64,000 nucleotides of DNA from CF-162 sp040882565 (lineage in GTDB: Bacteria > Chloroflexota > Dehalococcoidia > SM23-28-2 > RBG-16-64-32), in NCBI GenBank assembly GCA_040882565.1, contig JBBEAZ010000042.1:62001-126000 (forward strand), given 5' to 3'. The notes under the pieces are model-generated. The model was given only the letters and a program-made list of their open reading frames with translations, made no database searches and had not been told where the DNA came from. This document shows positions 24,286 through 33,759 of the stretch, in pieces (within the stretch, counting starts at the first letter, position 1; each line of letters starts with the position of its first letter). The position numbers and the translations under genes are program-made.

Positions 24286-25092
24286 TTAGAATCCCGACCA
24301 CGTGTTGGGGTCAGTGATATGCCCGTTGGCGACAAGGCGGATGTAGACGTCAGTGAAGACGATCCAGATCAGGCTCGCCCATGCCCACGTGCGGTGCTGC
24401 TCATTCCAGATTGTCACGCGGTCCCAGATGTGCTTCCGGGTCTTCGCAAAGTTGCTGCAGCTGAAGCAGTCGATGCCACCCCCGACGAAGTGACGGAATG
24501 AGTGACAGCTGAACGTGTACATCATCAGCAGCGTGGCATTGACGCATAGCACGATCGAGCCGAGCCCGATGCCCCATCCGGTCTCCGCTACATGTCCGTC
24601 AATCATGCCCTCAGTGTTGTAGAAGCTCTTGATCGCGCCGATCCAGAGGAGCGGCACGAACACGAGTGCGGCGTACATGAAGAAGCGGTGTAGGTTCTGG
24701 AGGATCAGCGGGAAGGTCGACTCACCGCTGTACTTTGGCAGCGCGTCACCCACGGCGCAGGCCGGCGGGCTGAGGAAGTATGAACGGTAGTACGCGCGCC
24801 GATAGTAATAGCACGTCGCGCGGAAGCCGACCGGCGCCCAGAGGATCAGCAGCGCCGGCGAGAAGTACCAGGCATCGAACGCGCCGTGCAACTTCGGCTC
24901 GAAGACCGGCGTCAGGTAGGGGCCGATCTCATACTCCCATCCGTCGAGGAAGGCGCTGACTGTCAAATAGCCGAGAAAGATCGTGAGCCCAATGCCGACC
25001 AGCGCCGGCTCGAACCACCAGGCGTCGGTGCGGAGGGTGCGCAGAAAGCCGAGCCGGTGCGGGGGAGCTACGGTGCGTTGTGCCTGGGCCAT
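24286..25092 (-). CDS. sdhC: Succinate dehydrogenase cytochrome b-type membrane subunit
   Basis: 268-residue integral membrane subunit that anchors SdhAB and passes electrons to quinone. About five membrane segments lie in the regions 28-48, 73-92, 130-160, 170-200 and 240-258. Conserved histidines in HRFFMYAAL, CHSFRHFVGG and nearby could ligate heme b. It fits the single-polypeptide SdhC (type B-like) found in some Chloroflexota and Actinobacteria. An AAGGCG ribosome-binding site precedes the ATG at 25092, and a strong promoter lies at 25137-25165. The IVS-type cassette starts 1 nt beyond its stop. Confidence 0.85.
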   Translation of the reverse strand: MAQAQRTVAPPHRLGFLRTLRTDAWWFEPALVGIGLTIFLGYLTVSAFLDGWEYEIGPYLTPVFEPKLHGAFDAWYFSPALLILWAPVGFRATCYYYRRAYYRSYFLSPPACAVGDALPKYSGESTFPLILQNLHRFFMYAALVFVPLLWIGAIKSFYNTEGMIDGHVAETGWGIGLGSIVLCVNATLLMMYTFSCHSFRHFVGGGIDCFSCSNFAKTRKHIWDRVTIWNEQHRTWAWASLIWIVFTDVYIRLVANGHITDPNTWSGF

Positions 25093-25136
25093 TCAGTCGC
25101 CTTCCAGCTATCGAACATTCCCTTCAATCCGCCGCA

Positions 25137-25165
25137 ATTCTATCAACGTTGCCTATTTCGTTCAA
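25137..25165 (-). promoter_or_regulatory. sdh operon promoter (TTGAAC-N17-TAGAAT)
   Basis: Minus strand: TTGAAC at 25160-25165, a 17-nt spacer, TAGAAT at 25137-25142. Start near 25130 gives a leader of about 38 nt with a Shine-Dalgarno before sdhC. Confidence 0.7.
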
Positions 25166-25193
25166 TGTAACCTTCGTGTGACCTTGGCGTGGC

Positions 25194-25739
25194 CTACGCG
25201 CGTCGGCGCGCAACGAGCAGTAACCCGCAGACGCTCTTCGCGTCGACGATGCCGCCGGAATCGATGAGCGCCAACGCCTGCGATAGCGGCATCCGCCGGA
25301 CAACGATGTCTTCGTCTTCGTCCGGCTCAAGCGGCGCGTCCTCGAGCCCCTCGGCAAGGAACAGGTGCATATACTCCGTGAGGAAGCCCGGTGAGGCGTA
25401 GACCCCGCCGAGCGGTGTCATCGTCCGCGCCCGCAGTCCGGTCTCTTCCTGCAGCTCACGTTGCGCCGCCGCCTCGATATCCTCGCCCGGATCCAGCACG
25501 CCGGCCGGCACTTCCAGCATCACCCTGCCGATCGCGAGCCGGAACTGACGGACGAGCACAACGTCACCGTTGTCGTGCACAGGGACAATCACCGCTACAG
25601 GATCGTGCTCCACAATCTCGCGCGCGGCCTGGCGGCCGTCTGGGAGTTCGACGGTGTCGATGCGGAGGTTACAGATGCGGCCGTCGTAAATGCGCCGGCT
25701 CGCGACGACGCGCTCTGTACCCGGCTCGCGGTCGCTCAC
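25194..25739 (-). CDS. NUDIX hydrolase, ADP-ribose pyrophosphatase-like
   Basis: 181-residue Nudix enzyme that cleaves nucleoside diphosphates linked to another moiety. The Nudix box is complete (GVLDPGEDIEAAAQRELQEE, followed by TGL). SPGFLTEYMHLFLAEGL downstream is typical of ADP-ribose pyrophosphatases, which often lie next to NAD metabolism genes. Its start overlaps the stop of nadK (ATGA), so NAD kinase and this hydrolase are made together, which supports a role in NAD-related metabolite turnover. Confidence 0.92.
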   Translation of the reverse strand: MSDREPGTERVVASRRIYDGRICNLRIDTVELPDGRQAAREIVEHDPVAVIVPVHDNGDVVLVRQFRLAIGRVMLEVPAGVLDPGEDIEAAAQRELQEETGLRARTMTPLGGVYASPGFLTEYMHLFLAEGLEDAPLEPDEDEDIVVRRMPLSQALALIDSGGIVDAKSVCGLLLVARRRA

Positions 25740-26626
25740 GACGACTGCGGCGTGGCGATACCGCCGAGGTCGAACAGTTCGGGGTTATCCGTCGCCCGCA
25801 GGACACGCAGCCAGTCGAGGCGTTCGGAGAGGAGCGCATAGTACTCGTCCGGGTCGGAGAAGCGGACGAAGCGCGCAAGGTGGACGCTACGGCAGATGTT
25901 CACAGAGTCGCCGGAGTCCAGGTCGCGGTCGATCTGACCATCGATGCTGACGACGGCATCCTTGTCGGCGGTCACGGAAAGCGTCACTTGCGTATCGGGC
26001 GGCAACACTACCGGCCGCGCCGCCGCCATGTGCGTCGATACGGGCGTGATGATCATGTCCGCCGATTCCGGATGCAGGATCGGCCCCCCGGCGGAAAGCG
26101 AGTACGCCGTGCTGCCTGTAGCCGTTGCGACGATCACAGCGTCGCAGCGGTGGATGGCGAGACGCGAGCCGTTGACCCAGACTTCCACGTACACCGGTCT
26201 GCTGACTGTCCTACGACCTACTACGACATCGTTCAGCGCATAGTAGGTGGCACCCCAGGACGGGATGCTGGCTTGGAGCATCGCCCGGTTCTCCAGGCGA
26301 AAGTCACCGGAAAGCACCCGCGGGATCGACGCCATTAACTCGTCCGGGCGTACCTCAGCCAGGAAACCAAGCCGGCCCATGTTCACACCAAGAATCGGAA
26401 TCTCGTGCGGGATGACCGACCGCGCCGCCCGCAGCACCGTGCCGTCGCCACCCAGACAGATCAGCAGTTCAGTGCCGGGCAGGTCCGCGTGCAGCGATGA
26501 GTCGTCCCAGTCCGAGCTGAGCCAGACATCTGCAACGCCCTGAGACTTCAGGTACGCGCTGACATCGGTGGACAGCGTCTGCGCCGCCGACGACCGCGAG
26601 TGCACGAAGATGCCGACCTTCTTCAT
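25736..26626 (-). CDS. nadK: NAD kinase
   Basis: Phosphorylates NAD to NADP. The 296-residue length is standard. Motifs are LLICLGGDGTVLRAAR (GGDGT, ATP/polyphosphate binding, about 51-66), GVNMGRLGFLAEV, NDVVVGR and the glycine-rich TGSTAYSLSAGGPI. The ATG at 26626 overlaps the tlyA stop (ATGA), and the 3' end overlaps the nudix gene, giving a tightly coupled tlyA-nadK-nudix operon. The tlyA end at the junction is formed by a repeat element, so the present overlap may be secondary. Confidence 0.96.
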   Translation of the reverse strand: MKKVGIFVHSRSSAAQTLSTDVSAYLKSQGVADVWLSSDWDDSSLHADLPGTELLICLGGDGTVLRAARSVIPHEIPILGVNMGRLGFLAEVRPDELMASIPRVLSGDFRLENRAMLQASIPSWGATYYALNDVVVGRRTVSRPVYVEVWVNGSRLAIHRCDAVIVATATGSTAYSLSAGGPILHPESADMIITPVSTHMAAARPVVLPPDTQVTLSVTADKDAVVSIDGQIDRDLDSGDSVNICRSVHLARFVRFSDPDEYYALLSERLDWLRVLRATDNPELFDLGGIATPQSS

Positions 26627-27525
26627 CGCCGGCGCCCCCCTGCCGTCTTCCCGTGGGTCAGGGCCCCAGCCCTGACCGGCCGGACCACTCGTCTCGGGTT
26701 TCGAGGTTGCATTCCGGCTGGCCGTAGCCAGAACAGGAACTCGCGATTGCCCTCAGCGCCGAGGATCGGCGAGGAGGTCATCGAGAGGATGCGGAAGCCG
26801 TTCTCAGTACACCAGCGCGCAAAGCGTCCGATCAGGGTCGCGTGGAGAAGCGGCGTCTTGATCACGCCGCCGCGCGGGACCTCAATCTTCTCTGCCTCGA
26901 ACTGCGGCTTGAACAGAGCAACGATCGTGCCCTTAGCAGATGCTGTGGGGGCGCAGCAACCTCGACCCTCCGGTGGTTCTGGCTCAACTGGCGAGGTTGG
27001 TCGAGGTTGCTGCGGCCCCACGCCCCGATTGAGGTTCGACGCCACCGCCGGCAGCACCGTCCTCAGCGAGATGAACGACACGTCCACAACGGCGATGTCC
27101 ACGGGCTCGTCGAGCGTCAGCTCCCGCGCGTTCACGCCCTCCATGACGACAACACGCGGGTCCTGGCGCAGCGTGTAGTCGAGTTGCCCGCGCCCAACAT
27201 CGATCGCATAGACGCGAGATGCCCCGTGCTGCAGCAGGCAATCCGTGAACCCGCCGGTAGACGAGCCCACGTCAGCCGCCACCAAGCCAGTCGGATCGAT
27301 GTCGAACGCCTCAAGCGCTCGCTGCAGCTTGTCGCCCCCTCGTCCCACGTACCTGGACGACTGCGCGACGTCGAGCGAGGCGTCCTCAGCCACCAGCACG
27401 CCCGCCTTGGGCGCCGGACGCTCGTTCACCCGCACCTTCCCCGCCATCACAAGCGCCTGCGCCTTCTCGGGGCTCTCAGCGAGCCCACGTTCAACCAGGA
27501 GCGTGTCTAGCCGGCGTTTTGGCAT
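26623..27525 (-). CDS. tlyA: TlyA family rRNA (cytidine-2'-O)-methyltransferase carrying a repeat-derived insertion
   Basis: S4-domain RNA methyltransferase, 300 residues against roughly 240-275 for the family. The N-terminal S4 RNA-binding domain (MPKRRLDTLLVERGLAESPE) is followed by the Rossmann core: GGDKLQRALEAF, ADVGSSTGGFTDCLLQHGA (SAM site) and VDISFISLR-type VDVSFISLR. Between VASNLNRG and GTIVALFKPQFEA, about 29 extra Pro/Glu/Gly-rich residues (VGPQQPRPTSPVEPEP and following) are encoded by a 77-bp palindrome at 26945-27021. After FLFWLR, where relatives normally end, some 30 more residues include VRAGALTHGK from a second repeat. The catalytic core is intact, so activity is plausible. 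Confidence 0.92.
   Translation of the reverse strand: MPKRRLDTLLVERGLAESPEKAQALVMAGKVRVNERPAPKAGVLVAEDASLDVAQSSRYVGRGGDKLQRALEAFDIDPTGLVAADVGSSTGGFTDCLLQHGASRVYAIDVGRGQLDYTLRQDPRVVVMEGVNARELTLDEPVDIAVVDVSFISLRTVLPAVASNLNRGVGPQQPRPTSPVEPEPPEGRGCCAPTASAKGTIVALFKPQFEAEKIEVPRGGVIKTPLLHATLIGRFARWCTENGFRILSMTSSPILGAEGNREFLFWLRPAGMQPRNPRRVVRPVRAGALTHGKTAGGRRR
26652..26677. repeat. Interspersed 26-bp palindromic repeat, copy 1 (inside tlyA 3' end)
   Basis: The sequence runs CGTGGGTCAGGGCCCCAGCC and ends CTGACC. A 9-bp stem (GGTCAGGGC/GCCCTGACC) encloses a CCCA loop. It is identical over 26 bp to 42013-42038. On the minus strand it encodes the tlyA tail residues VRAGALTHG. Confidence 0.85.
26945..27021. 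repeat. 77-bp palindromic element in frame within tlyA
   Basis: Left arm 26945-26967 and right arm 26999-27021 are inverted repeats of 23 bp with one mismatch (GCAGCAACCTCGACC pairing with GGTCGAGGTTGCTGC at the core). The 31-nt centre has a further short CCTC/GAGG pairing. The element is open in the tlyA frame and adds Pro/Glu/Gly-rich residues and a CC pair. No second copy is visible in this window. Confidence 0.85.
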
Positions 27526-27591
27526 TGTCAGAAAAGGATAGCACGGTGAGGGGCGCGACTCGTGCCTTCGCAGTCGCGTCGCCTAGAACGG

Positions 27592-28326
27592 TTACTTGTT
27601 CGGCAACGAGATGCCGAGCGATGTAAGTGCCTTGCGAATGGCTCCGGTCTGGTCACCCTGTTCGACGGCCCGTCGGAGGCCACGCGACCTAGCCCAGTAA
27701 CCCCAAGCAAACCAGGCAGCGATGGCGGCAAACACCATCGGAGTCCTCATGTCTTGCTGGTCGAGCTGGCTAGTGATCAGACCCATCGCCACATACGCAG
27801 CGACTCCGACGCTCAAACCGAAGGCAGCCTGGCGAACCCCAGGAGTGATCGCCGGCTGATCTGGGATGACAGGCAGCCTCTCAGCGATCTGGCCGTGCAG
27901 TCCGTTGAGGGCCGACGTAGGGTCCACTGTCTCGTCACTGACGGCAAAACACTCGATCGCCGCTTGACGAACCTGCCTGTAAAGCGAAGTGAAGTGGACT
28001 GCACCCGCTGCCCAACTGATCCGCCGAACTCCATCAGGAAGTTCAGAGAGGGACGCCCCTTCACCCGCGACCCTGACGATCGCCTTGGCGATCTTGTCGT
28101 CGGGATTGTCGTGCGTCGCCAATGAGGGAGTGTCGAAAGTTGCCACACTGAGTTCGATCACTTTGATGGGGTTGGCCGTGGACTCCGCAACCCAGACCGC
28201 CACGCGCCCTCCGGAGTATCCGGCGGCATACTTCGCCCACGCGCGATGTCGCCACCCGGAATCATGCGGCGCCTCGAAAACCTTGAATCCTTCCGGCGGC
28301 TCCGGCAGAAGCCCGTCGAGGTCCAC
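27592..28326 (-). CDS. Hypothetical protein with two C-terminal membrane segments
   Basis: Unrecognised 244-residue protein. A soluble N-terminal part of about 165 residues contains a strand-rich core (YSGGRVAVWVAES and GAVHFTSLYRQVRQAA). Two membrane helices follow, around 172-188 and 198-215, with a basic cytoplasmic tail (ARSRGLRRAVEQG). It begins 10 nt after the clpX stop on the same strand and is probably the last gene of the tig-clpP-clpX transcript. Nothing in the sequence ties it to proteolysis. Confidence 0.65.
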   Translation of the reverse strand: MDLDGLLPEPPEGFKVFEAPHDSGWRHRAWAKYAAGYSGGRVAVWVAESTANPIKVIELSVATFDTPSLATHDNPDDKIAKAIVRVAGEGASLSELPDGVRRISWAAGAVHFTSLYRQVRQAAIECFAVSDETVDPTSALNGLHGQIAERLPVIPDQPAITPGVRQAAFGLSVGVAAYVAMGLITSQLDQQDMRTPMVFAAIAAWFAWGYWARSRGLRRAVEQGDQTGAIRKALTSLGISLPNK

Positions 28327-28335
28327 GTTGAACCG

Positions 28336-29655
<1,320 letters not shown>

Positions 29656-29664
29656 CGTCCGGTC

Positions 29665-30309
29665 CTAGCTCTTCGCTCCGTCGGCCGCTGCCACCGGCTG
29701 CTGACCGACGGCGTTCGACGTCAAGATCTCGTCGATCAGGCCGTACTCTTTCGCCTGCTTCGTGTCCATGAAGAAGTCGCGGTCGGTGTCGCGGATGATC
29801 GTCTCTATTTCCTGGCCGGTGTGCTTGGCGAGGACCTCGCGGATGAGCTGGTTCTGGCGCAGGACTTCGCGGGCGTGGATCTCGACGTCCGTGGCCTGGC
29901 CGCCGACGCCGCGGATGATCGCCTGGTGGATGTGGATGGTGCTGTTGGGCAGCGCGTAGCGCTTGCCCTTGGCGCCCGCGCAGAGGAGCACGGTGCCCAT
30001 GCTGGCGCAGCTACCGACGCAGATTGTGGCGACGTCGCACCGCATCAGCTGCATCGTGTCGTAGATTGCCAGACCAGCGCTGACGACACCACCCGGCGAA
30101 TGGATGTACAGATTGACATCCTTATCCGGATCCTCGCGGTCCAAGTACAGGAGCTGAGCAATGATCAGGTTGGCAATCTGGTCGTCGATCGGCGTGCCGA
30201 GGAAAACGATGCGCTCCTTGAGGAGGAGCGAGAAGATGTCGAACGCTCGCTCGCCGCGTGCGCTCTGCTCGATGACGTAGGGGATGATGTTCTGGATGTC
30301 GCGGCTCAC
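29665..30309 (-). CDS. clpP: ATP-dependent Clp protease proteolytic subunit
   Basis: Serine peptidase that forms the double-heptamer chamber of the Clp protease. The 214-residue sequence carries the triad Ser103 (GSCASMG), His128 (STIHIHQ) and Asp178 (RDTDRDFF). The N-terminus MSRDIQNIIPYVIEQSARGE matches mature forms with little propeptide. The GTG start overlaps the tig stop (GTGA), so chaperone and protease are translationally coupled. Confidence 0.98.
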   Translation of the reverse strand: MSRDIQNIIPYVIEQSARGERAFDIFSLLLKERIVFLGTPIDDQIANLIIAQLLYLDREDPDKDVNLYIHSPGGVVSAGLAIYDTMQLMRCDVATICVGSCASMGTVLLCAGAKGKRYALPNSTIHIHQAIIRGVGGQATDVEIHAREVLRQNQLIREVLAKHTGQEIETIIRDTDRDFFMDTKQAKEYGLIDEILTSNAVGQQPVAAADGAKS

Positions 30310-31688
30310 GATCCCTCCTCTGTTGCGGCTGCTGCTTTTGTCTTTTTCGGCACCGCGGGCTTGCGTGCGGCGGCTGTGGTCTTCTTCTTTTTCGGCGCTG
30401 CGCCGTCTTCCTGGCCGGCGATCTCCATCAACCGCTCAATCGTGTGGCGGGTGAGGAGCGAGCGGCCCAGCGAGGCACGCGCGTCCGCTGAGTCGAACAG
30501 ACGGCGGTAGCGCTCGGTCTGCTCCTCGTTGCCGGCGGTGGCTTGGCTGATGATGGTCTCGATCTCGGTGTCAATTTCCGGCTCGCCGACCTCGATCGCC
30601 TCGGCGTCTGCGAGTTCGCTGAGTGCGAGCGAGCGGCGGACGCGCTCGGTGGCGGCGGGGCCAAGGTCCTCGCGGATCTCGCCGGGCGTTCGCTTGACCA
30701 GCTCCAGGTAGCGCTCGACGTCCTGGCCTGTCTGGCGGGCCTGGTCGCGGATCAACCGCTCTACTTCGCGATCAACCATGACCGGCGGGAACTCGATCTT
30801 CTCGGCGCTGTCGGCGAGGGTCTTGATGATCTCGTTGTGGTAGGTCTCATCGGCCTGCGCTTGCTGGCGCTCCTTGATGTCATTGCGAAGGCGTTCGCGC
30901 AGTTCGAGCAGAGTCGCGAAGCCCTCGCCCGCGCCCTGCGCGAACTCGTCGTTGAGGTCAGGCAAGCGCTCTTCTTTGATCTCCCTGACGGTGGCGCTCA
31001 CGTGGACGGTCTTGCCGGCCAGCTGGCCACCCTCATCCTCCGGCATCACGAGATCGATCTCTTTCGCCTCGCCCTTCTTCGCGCCGGCGATCGCCTCGAC
31101 GAATCCCGGCAGCAGGATCGTGCGGCCCGCGCGCAGGTGCAACTCGACATCGTCGTCGTTATAGACCTCGCGGTCGTCGACGACGATGCGGACGGAAGCA
31201 CGGACGATATCGCCGACCTTGACGGCGCGTTCGACAGGCTCGTGGATCGCGTAACGGCGACGAAGCTCTTCGACGGACTCCTCGACGTCTTTTTCGTCCA
31301 CCTCGATAGCAGGAAGTGGAACGCGAAGGGACTTGTAGTCGCCGAGCTCGACCGTCGGCCGAACAGGGACTGTCGCCTTGAACGACACGGGCTCGGCGCC
31401 GATCATCTCTATCTGCGGCTGGTCGATGGCGTCGATATCTTGTTCTTCAAGTGCCTGGTTGTACGCTTCTGGGACGATTATGTCGATCGCCTCCTGGAGC
31501 AGGCGCTCGTGCCCGATGTGGCGCTCCAGCATCGCGCGCGGGGTCTTGCCTTTGCGGAAGCCGGGGACGTCGATGCGCTGAACTAGCTTGCGGTAGGCCT
31601 TGTCCATCGAGCGCTCCATTTGCTGCGGATCGACCTCGATTTCGAGGAGGACCTGGCTCTCGGGGAGGCGTTGCGTGGTTACTTTCAC
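30306..31688 (-). CDS. tig: Trigger factor
   Basis: Ribosome-bound chaperone and peptidyl-prolyl isomerase that meets nascent chains at the exit tunnel. Of 460 residues, the N-terminal domain includes the ribosome-docking signature VPGFRKGKTPRAM. An FKBP-like domain follows (VGDIVRASVRIV onward), then a long helical C-terminal domain. The last 35 residues are a Lys/Ala-rich tail (KKKKTTAAARK), unusual for trigger factors and reminiscent of the L21 and UvrA tails here. The start is a GTG at 31688, 6 nt after a TACAAT box. Confidence 0.96.
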   Translation of the reverse strand: MKVTTQRLPESQVLLEIEVDPQQMERSMDKAYRKLVQRIDVPGFRKGKTPRAMLERHIGHERLLQEAIDIIVPEAYNQALEEQDIDAIDQPQIEMIGAEPVSFKATVPVRPTVELGDYKSLRVPLPAIEVDEKDVEESVEELRRRYAIHEPVERAVKVGDIVRASVRIVVDDREVYNDDDVELHLRAGRTILLPGFVEAIAGAKKGEAKEIDLVMPEDEGGQLAGKTVHVSATVREIKEERLPDLNDEFAQGAGEGFATLLELRERLRNDIKERQQAQADETYHNEIIKTLADSAEKIEFPPVMVDREVERLIRDQARQTGQDVERYLELVKRTPGEIREDLGPAATERVRRSLALSELADAEAIEVGEPEIDTEIETIISQATAGNEEQTERYRRLFDSADARASLGRSLLTRHTIERLMEIAGQEDGAAPKKKKTTAAARKPAVPKKTKAAAATEEGS

Positions 31689-31694
31689 ATATCG

Positions 31695-31700
31695 ATTGTA
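31695..31700 (-). promoter_or_regulatory. -10 box for a leaderless tig-clpP-clpX transcript
   Basis: TACAAT on the minus strand ends 6 nt before the GTG at 31688; transcription would start at the start codon. No Shine-Dalgarno precedes tig. Confidence 0.5.
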
Positions 31701-31749
31701 GCACGGGGGTTCGGCCCAAACGAGGCAGAATGGCAGCCGCTCCAGGCAG

Positions 31750-32295
31750 TCAGTCCGGGCGGTCGAGGCGCATCACGTACTCGTGTCCACCCTCCTGGGG
31801 AACGTACACGGTTTTCACGTATCGGAAGCCGGCCTTCTCATAAGCGCGGACGGCGCGAGTGTTGTCCGGCTTCGGGCTGATGAGACAGACTGTCACGCCC
31901 GGCCGCGAGAAGATCTGCTCGTCGATGAACCGTTGGAGGATCGGCGCGCCCAGGCCGCGATCACGGAACTCGTCCTCGCCGATGTAGAGATCGATTGCCC
32001 ACGCGTCGTCATCGACATCGACATCGCGGGCGTACTCCGACCAGTCGCCGATGCGATAGCACTGGATGTAACCGATCGGCCGGCCGTCGAGCCGGATCGT
32101 GAACGGATATGTCGGCGACTCTCCCCGCATGCGCGGCGTATAGTGCTCGACCACGGCCTCAATCGTCGGGTTCGTGCGGTTGTCCATCCCAAGGCCGTAC
32201 CAGGGCGAGACCTCCGGGTTGTTGAGCCACGCATGCATCAGGGGAAAATCGTCGGCCGTCAGTGGCTCAAAGGTGATTTGCTCGTTTGAGGACAT
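31750..32295 (-). CDS. GNAT acetyltransferase, AAC(6')-like
   Basis: 181-residue N-acetyltransferase resembling the aminoglycoside 6'-acetyltransferase branch. It shows FEPLTADDFPLMHAWLNNPE at the start, GRPIGYIQCYRIGD on strand 4, and DLYIGEDEFRDRGLGAPILQ holding the acetyl-CoA-binding R-x-x-G-x-G/A motif, then NTRAVRAYEKAGFR. Chromosomal members of this family often act on unrelated amines, so antibiotic resistance should not be assumed. It is followed within 7 nt by another GNAT gene on the same strand. Confidence 0.85.
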   Translation of the reverse strand: MSSNEQITFEPLTADDFPLMHAWLNNPEVSPWYGLGMDNRTNPTIEAVVEHYTPRMRGESPTYPFTIRLDGRPIGYIQCYRIGDWSEYARDVDVDDDAWAIDLYIGEDEFRDRGLGAPILQRFIDEQIFSRPGVTVCLISPKPDNTRAVRAYEKAGFRYVKTVYVPQEGGHEYVMRLDRPD

Positions 32296-32301
32296 GACCG
32301 A

Positions 32302-32772
32302 CTAGAACTGCTTTACGAGCTCCAGCATGTCCTGGAGCGGCAGGTTGTGATTGCCGGTCAGCGGCACACTCGGCTTCACCTTGCGCACAGCCTCCACCGC
32401 GTCGAGGTGCAGCGCGACCAGCCGGTAGCCGTGGCGCACGTAGAAGGACAATGCACGGATATTGTCATTCGTCGTCACGATCGTCACGCGTTTGACCCCG
32501 AGTGCCAGCAGCTCGTTCTCCGCCGCGTCGATCAGCCGCCCGCCGATGTGCCGCCCCTGCTCGAACGCGTCCAGCGAGACGATCTCGGCGTCGTCGCCAT
32601 CGACGTGCCAGGTGACCAGCCCCTGCGGCGTCCCCCACTCGTCCTCGTAGAACATGCCCTCAACGTCAGCGGGCTCGTACTGGCGCCGCACGGAAATTAG
32701 CGGCAATCCCCAGCGCTCCCGCCATATCCGTTCGATGTCTGCGGTATCCGCCCGCACGAAACGTCCGTCCAT
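32302..32772 (-). CDS. GNAT family N-acetyltransferase
   Basis: 156-residue acetyltransferase. VSLDAFEQGRHIGGRLIDAA carries the acetyl-CoA pyrophosphate loop (Q-x-x-x-I-G-x-x-L), and NIRALSFYVRHGYRLVALHL is the C-terminal GNAT signature. The acceptor is unknown. The ATG at 32772 is chosen over an upstream start at 32799 because TATAAT (32783-32788) lies within the extra stretch, 10 nt before the ATG. It is upstream of and co-oriented with the AAC(6')-like gene. Confidence 0.85.
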   Translation of the reverse strand: MDGRFVRADTADIERIWRERWGLPLISVRRQYEPADVEGMFYEDEWGTPQGLVTWHVDGDDAEIVSLDAFEQGRHIGGRLIDAAENELLALGVKRVTIVTTNDNIRALSFYVRHGYRLVALHLDAVEAVRKVKPSVPLTGNHNLPLQDMLELVKQF

Positions 32773-32782
32773 ATCGCAGCGG

Positions 32783-32788
32783 ATTATA
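32783..32788 (-). promoter_or_regulatory. -10 box for a near-leaderless GNAT transcript
   Basis: A perfect TATAAT on the minus strand ending 10 nt before the ATG at 32772; it decides that gene's start. Confidence 0.55.
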
Positions 32789-32805
32789 CCGCCGCTCAAA
32801 TCAAT

Positions 32806-33759
32806 CTAGCGGCGACGCGGGGAGAGGACGTCGGTCAGTTGATCACCCAGCAGATTGATCGAAAGCACCAGCGCCGAAATGAAGAACCCCGGCACGAGGA
32901 TCAGGTGGGGGTGTTCGCGCACGTTGCTCAACCCCACGGCCTCCGAGATCATCAACCCAAAGGTGGGGTGATCGCGGATACCGATGCCGAGGAACGAAAG
33001 CCCCACTTCTGCCAGCGCGACCGAACCAAGCGATATTGTGAGCGCGACGATCAGCAGATTGCTCACGTTCGGCAGCAGATGTTGGAAGACAATTCGCGGC
33101 GTCGACGCGCCGGCCGCCAGCGCGGCTGTCACGTATTCGGACTGCCGCAAAGCAAGCACCTGAGAGCGCACGAGCCGCGCGATCCCCGGCCAGCCGAAGA
33201 GCGAAAGGACAACGAGGACCAGGAAATACGACGCGTAGTCGGCGATCCATTCCTGGCCGGTCAGATTGTCGAGACTCTGGCCCCATTCCTCTACGCGATC
33301 TCGCAGTGAGGCGTTGATTATCAGCAGGAGCAGTAGCGTTGGCACCGAGTGGAAGATCTCCGCCAGCCTCATGATCACGTAGTCCACCGGCCCCCGTAGG
33401 TACCCGGCGAGCAGACCAAGGGTGACACCCAGAGCGAGGCCACCCGCCGCCACCGAAAGCACCGAAATTACCAGCGTGGTCTGTGCGGACCAAATGGCCC
33501 GCGAAAGCAGATCTCGGCCCAGGTTGTCGGTGCCAAGTAAGTGGTCCCAACTCGGTCCCTCGTTGCGATGAAGCAAGTCGGATTCATTGAACCCGGAGGG
33601 GGCAACAATAGGCGCCAAAAGACCGGCTCCGTAGATAACTACGATAACCGCGATCGCGATGACTGCCACCGGCCGCCGGGCGATTCTCCGCAGGACCCTG
33701 ACTCGCCGCGCCGTGGGCGTCTGAATCGGGAGCGGTCCCGCGGCCTCGAACACACTCAC
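32806..33759 (-). CDS. Peptide/nickel-type ABC transporter permease (DppC-like)
   Basis: 317-residue inner-membrane permease. The N-terminal membrane segment is followed by the short periplasmic domain and DHLLGTDNLGRDLLSR, the signature of DppC/OppC proteins. About five more segments and the cytoplasmic EAA loop (EYVTAALAAGAS) contact the ATPase. It overlaps the DppB-like permease gene by 4 nt. No ATP-binding subunit gene lies in this cluster, so one must be supplied from elsewhere. Confidence 0.9.
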   Translation of the reverse strand: MSVFEAAGPLPIQTPTARRVRVLRRIARRPVAVIAIAVIVVIYGAGLLAPIVAPSGFNESDLLHRNEGPSWDHLLGTDNLGRDLLSRAIWSAQTTLVISVLSVAAGGLALGVTLGLLAGYLRGPVDYVIMRLAEIFHSVPTLLLLLIINASLRDRVEEWGQSLDNLTGQEWIADYASYFLVLVVLSLFGWPGIARLVRSQVLALRQSEYVTAALAAGASTPRIVFQHLLPNVSNLLIVALTISLGSVALAEVGLSFLGIGIRDHPTFGLMISEAVGLSNVREHPHLILVPGFFISALVLSINLLGDQLTDVLSPRRR

